A program made the position numbers and the translations under genes. The notes beneath the pieces are model-generated. The model was given only the letters and a program-made list of their open reading frames with translations, made no database searches and was not told the DNA's origin. DNA of 64,000 nt from Saccharomycopsis fibuligera x Saccharomycopsis cf. fibuligera (taxonomy: Eukaryota > Ascomycota > Saccharomycetes > Ascoideales > Saccharomycopsidaceae), in contig CP012810.1 of the NCBI GenBank assembly GCA_001936135.1, forward strand, positions 1,302,001-1,366,000. Direction: 5' to 3'. Shown one piece after another: positions 20,911 to 30,411 of the stretch; the stretch's first letter is position 1, and each line of letters begins with the position of its first letter.

Positions 20911-21641
20911 ATAGCCTTCGCCGATGATATTGCCATTTTTGCAGATGGTACTCAGGACATGGAGTCAGCAATCCAAACGATCCAAGAATTCTGCTCGATA
21001 ACTGGAGGAGTTTGAACTATGATAAATCAAAAGTACTCATTTCCCCATACGCCACGGATATAGCAAAAACTGAAACTCAACTTTTTGACATTCCGATTGA
21101 GCGAGTAAAGGAAGACTATAAACTAACGTATCTCGGAATTAAAATTCCGAACCAGGGATGGCCAAAAAACTTGATACAAACAATGTACGCAAAGTTCAAC
21201 ATTTCCAACATCAAACATTTGTCGCCGTCAAGTCAAGTCATGGCCTATAATACATTTATCTGTTCAAAATTCTACTACAAGGAGATTCATCAAAATCTCA
21301 CTGACAAACAAATCAATGCAATCGAGATGGCTTTCAAACAATGTCTAAACGCCACGAATGTCTCCCTCGAGACACTCAAGACACATAGACATAAAGGGGG
21401 TTATGGTATGATAGACCTCAAAGCACAGCTCACCTGTAGAAAAGCACAAATTGCGCAAAACTTGTTTCTAGATAAAAGCGACCCATACTTGAAGCTCTTC
21501 AGAGCAAAGCTACAATTTCTCGTGGATCAATTTTTCAAACTACATTATGTACGCTTATGGAAACCAGGACATGTTCTCACTCAATTTTCTTTCCTCTACC
21601 ACTTTGGATTCTTGGTTAGGAAGTACTGTTTGACAAATTAA
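20911..21641 (+). pseudogene. LINE-type retrotransposon relic, reverse transcriptase C-terminal part
   Basis: The frame opens at the catalytic motif AFADDIAIFADG (FADD at 20917-20928) and runs through ESAIQTIQEFCSITGG. It is then broken at about 21010, where a TGA appears. One frame over, the sense continues LNYDKSKVLISPYATDIAKT. It then carries the LINE thumb/connection signatures KLTYLGIKIP and GGYGMIDLKAQ, and ends at TAA 21639-21641. The N-terminal fingers, the endonuclease and the true 3' end are missing. It therefore cannot encode an active enzyme. The family resembles L1/Zorro-type non-LTR elements of yeasts. It lies next to tRNA-His, perhaps reflecting insertion near Pol III genes. 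Confidence 0.85.
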
Positions 21642-21997
21642 CTATGGAGTGGTCGCAAGTGGCTTCCCGTTTTTTTTAAAAAATTTTTATTATTGTTTAC
21701 CTAAGGGCATTTTTGTTTTATATTTAGTTGCACATAAAATAAGACGTTAGCGCTTGACCCCCAATCAGCTTTACTACAGCTTATAAAAGTATAATTTCTA
21801 TCAATTACATACAATTAAGAAATCGTTATTGTGTGAGAAAAAAATCAAAATAAAATAAAATAGATAGAAAAGTTAGATAAACTTTCAAAAAAACTAAGCA
21901 CTACTGAGATAAAGAGTGTCTGGTTTAGAAAAGTGTGGAGGGAGATTGAACCTAAAAATAGAAAAATCATAAAATACATGTTGATTTTTTTTTTTTA

Positions 21998-22126
21998 ACA
22001 CACAATATCGATTTATTATTTCTATATAAACAATAGAAAATACAATCTTATAAACTTATCTATATAGTATATACAGTATAGTTCAGTTGTTAGTATATAG
22101 GGGAAACTTATACAAGTGAAAACCCC
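21998..22126 (-). repeat. 129-bp dispersed repeat, copy 2
   Basis: Gap-free match to 19824-19952 with about 8 substitutions. It is followed on the minus strand by a T/A run equivalent to a 12-base poly(A). Sequences beyond the shared boundaries are unrelated to those around copy 1, so the two copies are independent insertions and not one segmental duplication. Confidence 0.75.
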
Positions 22127-22590
22127 GTTAGTATTAGTTAGACTTTAATGGATCTTTTGGATTTGAAATAGATGTAGGAGAGATTATAGTCTAGGATGGA
22201 TGATATTTTTTTTTCTTTTTTTTTTAGAATTTTATTTTTTATTTTTTTTTGAGGGTCATTGCTTTGCTGTCGACAGTTAAAAGGAGTACAAGTATACTTA
22301 GAACTAGGTTTTGAGCTCCGTAGATAGCACCCAGTACTATGAATTGACATAAAGGAGGGTAAACATTTGGTACTACTATATAAACAGAAAAATTTTGAAT
22401 TTTCAAAAACTCTTCGTGTACTTCTCAACTTTTTTGTTTACAGTAAAAGTTGCAATTTTTTCAATTAAATTGAAAATCGTTGATTTGAGCTATCATTTTA
22501 ACTGTTTTCTTTTTGCATATTGGACAGGTACTTTATATTGGGTATGTTCTATAACGATTATTTTTTGCTTTTACTTTTTATTATTATAAT

Positions 22591-22683
22591 TTACATGATG
22601 ACCTGAGTGCATTTGGCTCGAGACTTTTTGTCTATGTGGAAAAACTCACGCTACCTTTAACTATTTGTCTGAAATATTTTGAT
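22591..22683. repeat. 93-bp identical direct repeat, copy 1
   Basis: Identical over 93 bases to 23520-23612, starting TTACATGATGACCTGAGTGC and including the inverted pair GAGTG...CTCAC. Downstream of the identical core, similarity continues in a decayed form for about 100 bases (for example ACTAACAGTTTCTCAGATAA against ACTAACAATTTCACAGATAT). The core is therefore far better conserved than its flanks. Confidence 0.9.
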
Positions 22684-23519
22684 AATTTATCGAAAAGTTT
22701 TTTGGAAAAAGCATTTTAATTGTTGAATTCTTTTTTGATGTGCTTAATTTTACTAACAGTTTCTCAGATAACTTTTCAGAAATGAGTAGTATCCAATGCT
22801 TATGCTATATAGTACAAATAAACGACTCAATTCGACCTTATTTTTTACCTGTAGTTAATTGCTGACAATTACTCATGCTCACGGATCTTTGCAACATTCT
22901 TGCCTTATAACCATTCGATTATTATTACCAATGCTAAAAGATTCTTAGATCAAATGATCGCGATTGACCAGATAGTTTCTAGCACATTGAAAACATTGTA
23001 ATACGAATATTATAGACATGACGCATCAATTCAGAGAATCAAGTCATTAAATTAAGACTCTCCCCGCGCGCTATTCACGATTTCTTATAATAAGAACAAT
23101 ATTCTTGCTTAACAATGTGTGAAAGCATAAGTTTAAAGGTGGTATTGTGGAGTCGTATTTTAGATTGAAAATAATACCCGCCTCACTAATATATCCCCGA
23201 GGTCGGGTTATGCGGTTGCATGCAACGAGTTGCACAAGTGAATGTGACCGGGTAATATTATGAAATTACATATAAACTGAAAAATTTTTAAATTGTTTAA
23301 CCTATCTTTACCATTTTATTTCAACTAAAATCACTGAAGACTTACAAAGATCCATGATTTAATCATTATGTTTCCTGTATTTCACTCATAGCTTATTATA
23401 ATTAAAAAATTGGTATGTTGATTTATAATTCCAGCGCCTTCATAGCTTGCCCTCGAAATCATATTTGTTTCAAATGGTAACTATGTTGACGCTTGTGTTA
23501 ATTAAATTTATTTTTACCT

Positions 23520-23612
23520 TTACATGATGACCTGAGTGCATTTGGCTCGAGACTTTTTGTCTATGTGGAAAAACTCACGCTACCTTTAACTATTTGTCTG
23601 AAATATTTTGAT
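23520..23612. repeat. 93-bp identical direct repeat, copy 2
   Basis: Second copy in direct orientation, 929 bp from the first. An identical core within diverged flanks implies either selection on the core or recent gene conversion limited to it. No open frame spans it in a consistent way. Confidence 0.9.
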
Positions 23613-23959
23613 TACCTATCGAAATTTAGGGTAACAATAAATTTATTTTTTAAACTTGTTTTATGAAGCCTTCAAACTAACAATTTCACAGATATATTTT
23701 TTTTTTTTTGAAATAAGTAATATCAATGATTTCAGTTATAGTTTAGTGAATATACGAGGATGATTTTATCACTTATTTTTTTTTTTTCAAATTGTAGTTT
23801 AAATGTTTTGGTTCTTAATGTTCATATTTCACCGGAAGTACAGTTGAATGTTTTAGCAGAGTAATTACACATTAGCTTACAAACTCAAGAGTACACAAAA
23901 TGAATAGTCTAACTTTTTATTGAAAAAAAAATATTGAAAAACATTACGTCAAAACTAAT

Positions 23960-24703
23960 CTATACTTGAACCTCCTTCACGCCTTCTGTAGCCTCTGCAA
24001 CCGTTTTGTCGTCCTCGTCATCAGACAACAAATCCTTCGTCAAATCATCTATATATTCGGTTTTCTGGAATTTAGAAGGCAACAAATCATCCAACACCAA
24101 TTCTTTCTTCATGGAGTATGCGTCTTCCTTGTCTGCGTAATAACTTTTTTCAATCTTCAACACCGTGAATTGAAGAGTATCTCTGTATAAGTGCAATGCA
24201 GCTCTATTGGATTTTCTGACATGTAAGCTAACATATTTAGCACCATAAACCTCACAAAGCGAGTACAATGATTGTCTCATTAGCTTCTCAGCAATTCCCA
24301 TTCTTCTGTAAGTTCTGATGACACTAATACTTGTAACATGCCCATGAGGCGTTTTGTCTTCAGCATTCGGATCATCTTCCATTTTGCCTAATATATAACC
24401 AACGACTTTTTCTTTGGAATTTGCGTAAGATGGATCGGATTTGGATTCTTCTATTTTCTTAGCACTGTAATGCTTGGCTATGCTACTTTCAGTACCTTGT
24501 ACTATGACTTCTTTCTGCTCTTCCTCATAGTCTGGCTCAAAAGCAGATAAATCTGTAGTGGTGGCAACATACGAGGCTTGAGGCCATGATAGTATATGGT
24601 ACATGTAGTATTTTAACAAGTAGTTTTCTGGCAAATTGTGCAAGTTGGCATTTTGTATGGCCTGCAAATCGTTTATCGTTGCCTGTCTAATAGTTATTGA
24701 CAT
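23960..24703 (-). CDS. ARD1: N-terminal acetyltransferase A catalytic subunit Ard1/Naa10
   Basis: 247 residues, close to the 238 of S. cerevisiae Ard1. The N-terminus [20 protein letters not shown] and [19 protein letters not shown] are diagnostic. The GNAT fold continues with [11 protein letters not shown], the acetyl-CoA loop [12 protein letters not shown] and [20 protein letters not shown]. An insert of ~35 residues between the early strands (after FEPDYEEEQ) and an acidic C-terminal tail are typical of yeast Ard1. With Nat1 it acetylates nascent N-termini at the ribosome after methionine removal. It is divergent from TRS31. Confidence 0.95.
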   Translation of the reverse strand: MSITIRQATINDLQAIQNANLHNLPENYLLKYYMYHILSWPQASYVATTTDLSAFEPDYEEEQKEVIVQGTESSIAKHYSAKKIEESKSDPSYANSKEKVVGYILGKMEDDPNAEDKTPHGHVTSISVIRTYRRMGIAEKLMRQSLYSLCEVYGAKYVSLHVRKSNRAALHLYRDTLQFTVLKIEKSYYADKEDAYSMKKELVLDDLLPSKFQKTEYIDDLTKDLLSDDEDDKTVAEATEGVKEVQV

Positions 24704-25042
24704 CTTTGAAAAGTGATTAAAATGCTAAAATGACGATGTGATGCAATGATGGTGGGTGTTAAATGACACACAACTTAGCATTGATATTAAGTACCTCGTC
24801 CACTTGCAACTCTTAATGACATAATTTTCAGTTTTGGCGCTTCAGACTTTTTTCTTGGAAATTGACCGTCCACCTTCACTCCATGGACCGTGATTTACCC
24901 TGAATGCGGTGTGAAAAACGATATGGAGGATACAGAAAACGAGATACGTAACGCCATTGATGAGGCTCTGGTATCGGATGTATACCAAATGGCCTGCCTC
25001 TATGCAATATAATATAATACAGCACCAATTAATATCAATAAA
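24704..25042. promoter_or_regulatory. divergent promoter between ARD1 and TRS31, with an upstream ORF
   Basis: 339 bp. It contains an ATG-initiated 29-codon frame at 24923-25012 (MEDTENEIRNAIDEALVSDV and nine more residues), ending 30 bases before the TRS31 ATG. The peptide composition is acidic and helix-prone. If transcribed with TRS31 it would be an upstream ORF. No TATA-like element was identified with confidence. Confidence 0.4.
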
Positions 25043-25795
25043 ATGGCTCCTCATAACAACGACTTGATTTTACCATCATATTCTGACACAAAATCTGCGG
25101 ATGCATACGACCCTACTGTAGGGCCTCAGAAATTGAACCAGATTGGCCAATCTGGCAGTAGTACATCCTCAACTCCAAATCCAAACAATGCCAGCTTGCT
25201 TGCTGCACTGAAAAGGCCTTCAATTTACGAAAAGAATTTGAATAGAAGAATACCCGAAGTCAATCTTGCCTCTCTTAGCTTTCTATTCAGTGAAATAGTA
25301 GGCTGGACCCATCAAAACTCCAAAGGAATTCAACAACTTGAGAGCAAGTTAAATATTCTTGGATACTCAATAGGACCAAAAGTACTAGAATTAAGTTACT
25401 TACGTGAAAACCAAAGCAATGGAAATTTGAAAAAAACGCTAAAGAAAGATATTAAGATTATAGAGATTTTGCAATTCATACATTCTGTTATATGGAGAAA
25501 TTTGTTTGGAAAAACCGCCGATGAACTAGAGAAATCACAAGATGTGGAAAATGAATTCATGATCATTGATAATGAGCCAATAATATCCCAGTTTATTGCA
25601 GTTCCAAGAGACTTGAAGCAATTGAATTGTTGTGCGTTTGTCGCGGGGATTATCGAAGGCCTATTGGACGCAGCTTATTTTCAGGCGAATGTAACCGCTC
25701 ATAACGTCCCTAGAGATGGCCATCCTTTGAGAACAGTATACTTAGTGAAGTTTGACCAAAGCGTGATTGAAAGGGAAATGGTTAGATTTGGTTGA
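25043..25795 (+). CDS. TRS31: TRAPP complex subunit Trs31 (TRAPPC5)
   Basis: 250 residues. A low-complexity Ser/Asn-rich N-terminus (~1-50) is followed by the Bet3-like fold of TRAPPC5: LKRPSIYEKNLNRR, NLASLSFLFSEIVGW, GIQQLESKLNILGYSIGPKV, then IWRNLFGKTADELEKS and LNCCAFVAGIIEGLLDAAYF with VTAHNVP. TRAPP is the tethering complex and Rab exchange factor acting in ER-to-Golgi and Golgi transport. The order and spacing of these motifs match human and yeast orthologues. A CTG codon lies in LKRPS, where TRAPPC5 proteins commonly have Leu. Confidence 0.95.
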   Translation: MAPHNNDLILPSYSDTKSADAYDPTVGPQKLNQIGQSGSSTSSTPNPNNASLLAALKRPSIYEKNLNRRIPEVNLASLSFLFSEIVGWTHQNSKGIQQLESKLNILGYSIGPKVLELSYLRENQSNGNLKKTLKKDIKIIEILQFIHSVIWRNLFGKTADELEKSQDVENEFMIIDNEPIISQFIAVPRDLKQLNCCAFVAGIIEGLLDAAYFQANVTAHNVPRDGHPLRTVYLVKFDQSVIEREMVRFG

Positions 25796-26032
25796 GTAAA
25801 GCTGAGCTTAGTCTATTCCGTTTTTGCATGCTTCCATTTTGTTCTTTTCTTTTGTGTCGTTATTTCTTTTATCCTTGTTTTATTCCATTTTATTTCTCTT
25901 TAGCATAGACTACGCAAAAATATACCAATATTCTGTAAACTACAAAATCCAAAAGTCCTTTCAAAGATTTTGTCATTCATGATACCAATATAAATGTTGT
26001 AAATATACTAAGACCCTTTTTTATATAATACT

Positions 26033-27214
26033 TTACCTTTTGAGTTTCCTCTGATTATAGCCCATATAGACACTACCATTTTTATTTGTGCTCTTCCCTT
26101 TCCCGTCTTCTTCATCGTCATTATCGTCCTCATCATCGTCATCACCACTTTCTGAATCATCATTTTGAAGCTCTTCAGTAGCAGAAGATACAAGCCCATC
26201 AAAATTTGGCACTTGATCACCTAACAAGCTTTTTAAGTGTGAGAAAGACGGATTGAATGCTTTAGCACTATTTTTAGTGGTGGCTTTACTTTGTGTAATC
26301 GGTGGACTGTTAGATTCCGGACTCAATCTGCAGTCCATTGTCGTTGGCGACAACGCTTCACTAGGCTTTCGTTTTTTATTCTGATTTTCCATCTGTGTAT
26401 CGGTTATTTTGTTAATGTTCATGCTGGCTAGTGGATCCTGTTTGTTTGTCTTTGCATAATCTTCTAAGTCAGGCTTGTTTAAGTTTACTGTAGGATCAAG
26501 ACCATGCCTCTGTAAGTTCTCCAACGCCTCTAAGCCATCATCATCTTGTTCCTCTTTGGGGAGTAAAGTGCCACAGGTCATAGCTGCATGATCGTGGGAC
26601 AAAATGTCAATCATGTGTGCTATCCGGCAGTGATTTATAAACCCTTGTGGAGATAAAAAGTCCTTTTTGGCACATTTTGGACATTGTAAAGAGACAAGAA
26701 CGTTATCCGATCGCCTGCAAATACACTTATTTTGCTGTTGATACTTGCATTCAACAGAGTTAATAGAAGGCCTCATTCTTGCCACTGGCCGAAGAGCTGA
26801 AGATTGCGATCTTGTTTGCATATAGCCATTTGATACTGGTGAATAGACAGTTTCTTGTTTTCTCTTTTTTGGAGCAATAGTGCCGCTTCCACCATTATTC
26901 AATATCGATAGTAGCTGAGTGTACTTTTTGGAGTATTCGCTAGGCTCTTCAAGATTCTTAGAACTATTAGCCGATAAGTTTTTCCTTCTTCCTCGTCTGT
27001 TTGTTTCTGCTTCTTCTTTAGCTTTGTCTTCGTAAAATTTTTTTAGTACCGTTAGCTGTGCTTCAGCCTTTCCTATCTCATTTTCAACAAGACTCAAATC
27101 TTTGTGCTTAAGTAGTATTTCCAAATCAAATTCTTGATCCACCACTCCTTTGATTTTATTGAGGTCAATTTGTGATAAGTTTGAGGTGTCTACTGGTTTC
27201 TGATCTTCACCCAT
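26033..27214 (-). CDS. AHC1: Ahc1-like subunit of the ADA histone acetyltransferase complex
   Basis: 393 residues. A coiled N-terminal part (~20-75) precedes a basic region (RRGRRKN, PKKRKQ). A C2H2-type zinc motif follows: CPKC at 178-181 and His195/His200 within FLSPQGFINHCRIAH. The C-terminal third is low complexity with an acidic run at ~350-372. The zinc segment resembles Ahc1. Position is the strongest support: the next gene here is SFM1 (YOR021C), and AHC1 is YOR023C, almost adjacent in S. cerevisiae. Ahc1 belongs to the Gcn5-Ada2 ADA complex. It is shorter than my recollection of the S. cerevisiae protein (~566 aa). Confidence 0.75.
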   Translation of the reverse strand: MGEDQKPVDTSNLSQIDLNKIKGVVDQEFDLEILLKHKDLSLVENEIGKAEAQLTVLKKFYEDKAKEEAETNRRGRRKNLSANSSKNLEEPSEYSKKYTQLLSILNNGGSGTIAPKKRKQETVYSPVSNGYMQTRSQSSALRPVARMRPSINSVECKYQQQNKCICRRSDNVLVSLQCPKCAKKDFLSPQGFINHCRIAHMIDILSHDHAAMTCGTLLPKEEQDDDGLEALENLQRHGLDPTVNLNKPDLEDYAKTNKQDPLASMNINKITDTQMENQNKKRKPSEALSPTTMDCRLSPESNSPPITQSKATTKNSAKAFNPSFSHLKSLLGDQVPNFDGLVSSATEELQNDDSESGDDDDEDDNDDEEDGKGKSTNKNGSVYMGYNQRKLKR

Positions 27215-27554
27215 GGTTCTAAATGTTTGATTTGACTCTCACGACGGCAAAAAAAGAAGTTTCTCAGTTACTGTCAAATGCAGCTTTGGCTTTGTAGCCT
27301 AATATTAAAAAGCATATCACAGGGCACCGTAACCACGCACGGTACATAAAGACACATGTAGGTTATAAGCAAACTAATAACATCTACTACAACAGAAGAA
27401 TATAACAGTAAAGAGCATTATTACGAAACTGAAAAAAGCAGCCAAAATATAAAAGACAACAAAACTTAGAAGTATGGATTAAAGAGCAATACTGAGGTAC
27501 AAGCACGAATTAGGAGCTATCGGCAAGAAATCATTTCACGATAAATCTTTTTGG
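27215..27554. other. promoter region of AHC1-like gene
   Basis: 340 bp between two minus-strand genes, AT-rich, containing the 3' flank of SFM1 and the promoter of AHC1. No distinct element was recognised. Confidence 0.5.
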
Positions 27555-28196
27555 TCAAAGCAAGTCATCGATGCTTTGTTCAGAATCTTTCTTGATCAAA
27601 TCAAGCATTCCGGCTGGTAATATTGGGTTTCCTTCCTGGTCAAGAACATATCTAAATGGCATCTCGGTGGCTTCGTATTTGCTGAATCTAATTTCTGGAT
27701 AGTCAATGAATTTAATATCTTCAAATTTGGTCTTTTTCTCTATAATTATCTGCGTGGTTCTGATAGCAGTGTCCGTGGTCATTTGCTTGTCGCCTAAACG
27801 CTTCCCTTGGAGCCCATACTTGATTTTCAATTCCTTAGTTCTATCTCTTGGTGGATGATCGCCTAAAATACCTCCAAAGACAAAAAAATCAAATTTTGCC
27901 CCGTCTTCAGGCACCAAGTCTTCATCTGCTCTTGGATCCAACAAACATGTTTTGGCAACTTCAATTCCTGAAGAAGGAACAAAATCAAAGTCTTGGTTGG
28001 TAATTTGGGTCAATTCTTTGGTTGTCCACTGTAACCCGAGATCTTTCAATTTTTGTGGGATGTCAGCCTCAGTGGTGGCTTTAGGCAAGGACGTCAAGAG
28101 CAAGTTCTTGGCACCCAAGTCTCTAATAATTTGACTGTATTCCAAAATCACCCACTCGGTGAAACCCGCTTCCATATGCTCGATAATGTATATCAT
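27555..28196 (-). CDS. SFM1: SPOUT-family protein arginine methyltransferase Sfm1
   Basis: 213 residues, full length against the yeast protein. It starts MIYIIEHMEAGFTEWVILEY and contains FGGILGDHPPRDRTKEL, LGDKQMTTDTAIRTTQIIIE and DIKFIDYPEIRFSKYEATEM. It ends QEGNPILPAGMLDLIKKDSE. These segments are almost invariant in Sfm1. The family has the knotted SPOUT fold and methylates an arginine of ribosomal protein uS3 (Rps3). It is divergent from PRP3 with about 230 bp between the starts. Confidence 0.96.
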   Translation of the reverse strand: MIYIIEHMEAGFTEWVILEYSQIIRDLGAKNLLLTSLPKATTEADIPQKLKDLGLQWTTKELTQITNQDFDFVPSSGIEVAKTCLLDPRADEDLVPEDGAKFDFFVFGGILGDHPPRDRTKELKIKYGLQGKRLGDKQMTTDTAIRTTQIIIEKKTKFEDIKFIDYPEIRFSKYEATEMPFRYVLDQEGNPILPAGMLDLIKKDSEQSIDDLL

Positions 28197-28425
28197 ATTA
28201 AATATTTGTTTTTACTATTAATTGTGAATTAATATTTTTGACAGCTTTAAAGTGAATATTCGCTTCCTCGAGGGCAAAATCCTGAAATTTTTTTGTTTTA
28301 TATATTTTTCTTAATGTCTGTTAATGCAAGTTCGATGATGCTCTGCAGCAGGGCACATAACAAATATAATTTTTCTTTTATCATAATACGCGCGAAATGG
28401 CAAATGAATAGACAGCAGTGATGTA

Positions 28426-30072
28426 ATGAGGTCTCAATCAAGGACGTTGCATCAGCACCAGTACTTCAACCAAAGGCATTTAGATAAAAAGTGGCATGTC
28501 AATATGAACTCAAATAGAAAAAGAAAGCTTAACAATAATGGGTGGCAGAATGCCAAAAAGCAGAAGCAAAACAACGAACCAGCAGCCAAAAATTTGAATG
28601 ACCGGATAGCAGAGGCAAAAAGAAAAGCCCAGGAAAAGATAGACAGCGCCAGAAAATCCACAGAGCAGCCGAGAAATTATGAGAAGAACAATAAAGGGGA
28701 GCCTGTATTGGGACTAAGAAGTGCAAAGATTCATCCATTGTTGAGAGAGATCAAAAGCGTGGAAGACAGGCAGCCAAACACGGAAAAAAAGCCAGAAGTA
28801 GTTAACCCACTATTACAGCAAAAATTGCAACCTGGTGTTTCCAGAACAGCACTTAATCCATATTTTGATCCAGCTAGTATAAATTCTGATGAAAGAAAAA
28901 AGAAAAGAAAAGCGCTAGTGTTCAATGAAAAGGGTAAATATATTGCGCAAGCAGAGCGTCTACGAGAAAAACAAGAGCTAGCTAAAATAGAACAGGAAGA
29001 AGCTCAAAAGATTACTGAATTGGGCTTAGATCCAGATGAAGCAATAAGAGAAAGCGCATACAAGAAACCATATCCTCCTAGAGTTGAATGGTGGGATGAA
29101 GCATTATTCTACAAAGGCAAGACATATGAGAATATTGATGATACAAAGGCCCAAGTTCAAGACAACAGTGAGGCCCTTGTACTAGCAAATGAGGAGGAAA
29201 CTCCAATTACTAGTTACATTCAGCATCCTGTGCCAATAAATGCACCATGGGAAAAACATTTACCGCCTCCAAAGCCAATGTTCTTAACAAAGAAAGAATT
29301 GAAACGGATTAGAAAAAATAGAAGAGCGGAACAACACAAGGAGAAACAAGACAGAATCAGATTGGGGCTCGATGCAGCACCACCGCCAAAAGTGAAGCTA
29401 AGCAACTTAATGAATGTCTTGACAAATGAAGCAATCAGAGATCCAACAGCTGTGGAAATGAGAGTAAGGCAAGAAGTCGAGGAGAGAAGATTGCGACATC
29501 TTGCAGAAAACGAAGCAAGAAAATTAACTGCTGAACAAAAGCATGAAAAGGTCGAGAAAAAATGGGAAAAAAATGTTGCCGAGAAAGGTATATTTTCAGC
29601 GGTTTTCAGAATTGATAAATTGGTGAGCAATCAACATATTTTTAAAGTTGATATCAACGCTAAACAACATAAATTATCCGGAGTCTGTTTAATCAATAAC
29701 ACAGATTTCAGTTTGGTGATTGTCGAGGGCCCGGTAAATTCAATTAATAAGTATAAGCACTTGTTGCTTGATAGAATCAATTGGCAGCAGTATCCGGCCC
29801 CCAAAACACTCCCCGAAAATGCTGGCGATGGTGATAGTGATGGCGATATCAACGTCAGAAGCAATTCCACAACTCCTTCATTTTCAACACAAGGAATTAT
29901 AGAAAAATTAGCTGGAAATCAATGCAGACTAGTATGGGAGGGCCAATTACTAGAATTTCATTTTCAAAAATGGAGTACTCATAAAGTGAGCACTGATGCG
30001 GATGCAGTACAGCTTTTGAAACGGTACAAAGCAGATCACTATTGGCTTGAAGCAAAAGTGTTGGATGATTAA
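28426..30072 (+). CDS. PRP3: U4/U6 snRNP splicing factor Prp3
   Basis: Up to 548 residues. Met27 (28504) is an equally plausible start, because the first 26 residues are poorly conserved in character. The sequence has the Prp3 core: RTALNPYFDP, GKYIAQAERLREKQELAKIE, KPYPPRVEWWDEALF and ITSYIQHPVPINAPWEKHLP with KPMFLTKKELKRIRKNRR. The following Lys/Glu-rich helix includes VRQEVEERRLRHLAENEARK. The C-terminal RNA-binding ferredoxin-like domain (about 395-540) follows. Prp3 binds the U4/U6 duplex in the tri-snRNP and is needed for spliceosome assembly. It is consistent with the introns seen in three genes of this window. Confidence 0.95.
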   Translation: MRSQSRTLHQHQYFNQRHLDKKWHVNMNSNRKRKLNNNGWQNAKKQKQNNEPAAKNLNDRIAEAKRKAQEKIDSARKSTEQPRNYEKNNKGEPVLGLRSAKIHPLLREIKSVEDRQPNTEKKPEVVNPLLQQKLQPGVSRTALNPYFDPASINSDERKKKRKALVFNEKGKYIAQAERLREKQELAKIEQEEAQKITELGLDPDEAIRESAYKKPYPPRVEWWDEALFYKGKTYENIDDTKAQVQDNSEALVLANEEETPITSYIQHPVPINAPWEKHLPPPKPMFLTKKELKRIRKNRRAEQHKEKQDRIRLGLDAAPPPKVKLSNLMNVLTNEAIRDPTAVEMRVRQEVEERRLRHLAENEARKLTAEQKHEKVEKKWEKNVAEKGIFSAVFRIDKLVSNQHIFKVDINAKQHKLSGVCLINNTDFSLVIVEGPVNSINKYKHLLLDRINWQQYPAPKTLPENAGDGDSDGDINVRSNSTTPSFSTQGIIEKLAGNQCRLVWEGQLLEFHFQKWSTHKVSTDADAVQLLKRYKADHYWLEAKVLDD

Positions 30073-30411
30073 ATTAAGTGAACATATATGTTTCCATTTC
30101 GAACTGAACTAGATTGAGTTGAGCCAAATTGAATTGAATATATTTGAAGTTGATGAACCCACGGCAGTGGGACACACTTGCTTGAAAAGCATTTACCCGC
30201 CCGCTTTCCATCCACTCAGAGCTTGCGTTTAATTCTCCGTATCTTTAAAAAAGCATCTCTCTGTCTACTATAGTACAGGATAGAAACAGCAATACAGACC
30301 CTGTATTGAAATAGCCGGTACATAACTAACATAATAATTGTCTAGTCAATTCTTCTACTTCCTATTTTCTTTACTATACACAAAAATTAATAATATTCAG
30401 ATATTTTCACA
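30073..30411. other. spacer and promoter of ATP19
   Basis: 339 bp between PRP3 and ATP19 on the same strand. It contains TATCTTTAAAAAA and CTATAGTA stretches and the inverted pair CCACGGCAGTGG. No defined regulator site was recognised. Confidence 0.45.

Larger units (their letters stand above)
21642..23959. other. 2.3-kb gene-free stretch with dispersed repeats
   Basis: Contains the second copy of the 129-bp repeat (21998-22126) and the two copies of a 93-bp identical repeat (22591-22683, 23520-23612). No plausible gene was seen. The frame at 22138-22428 (-) is Lys/Ser-rich without motifs. Confidence 0.6.
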
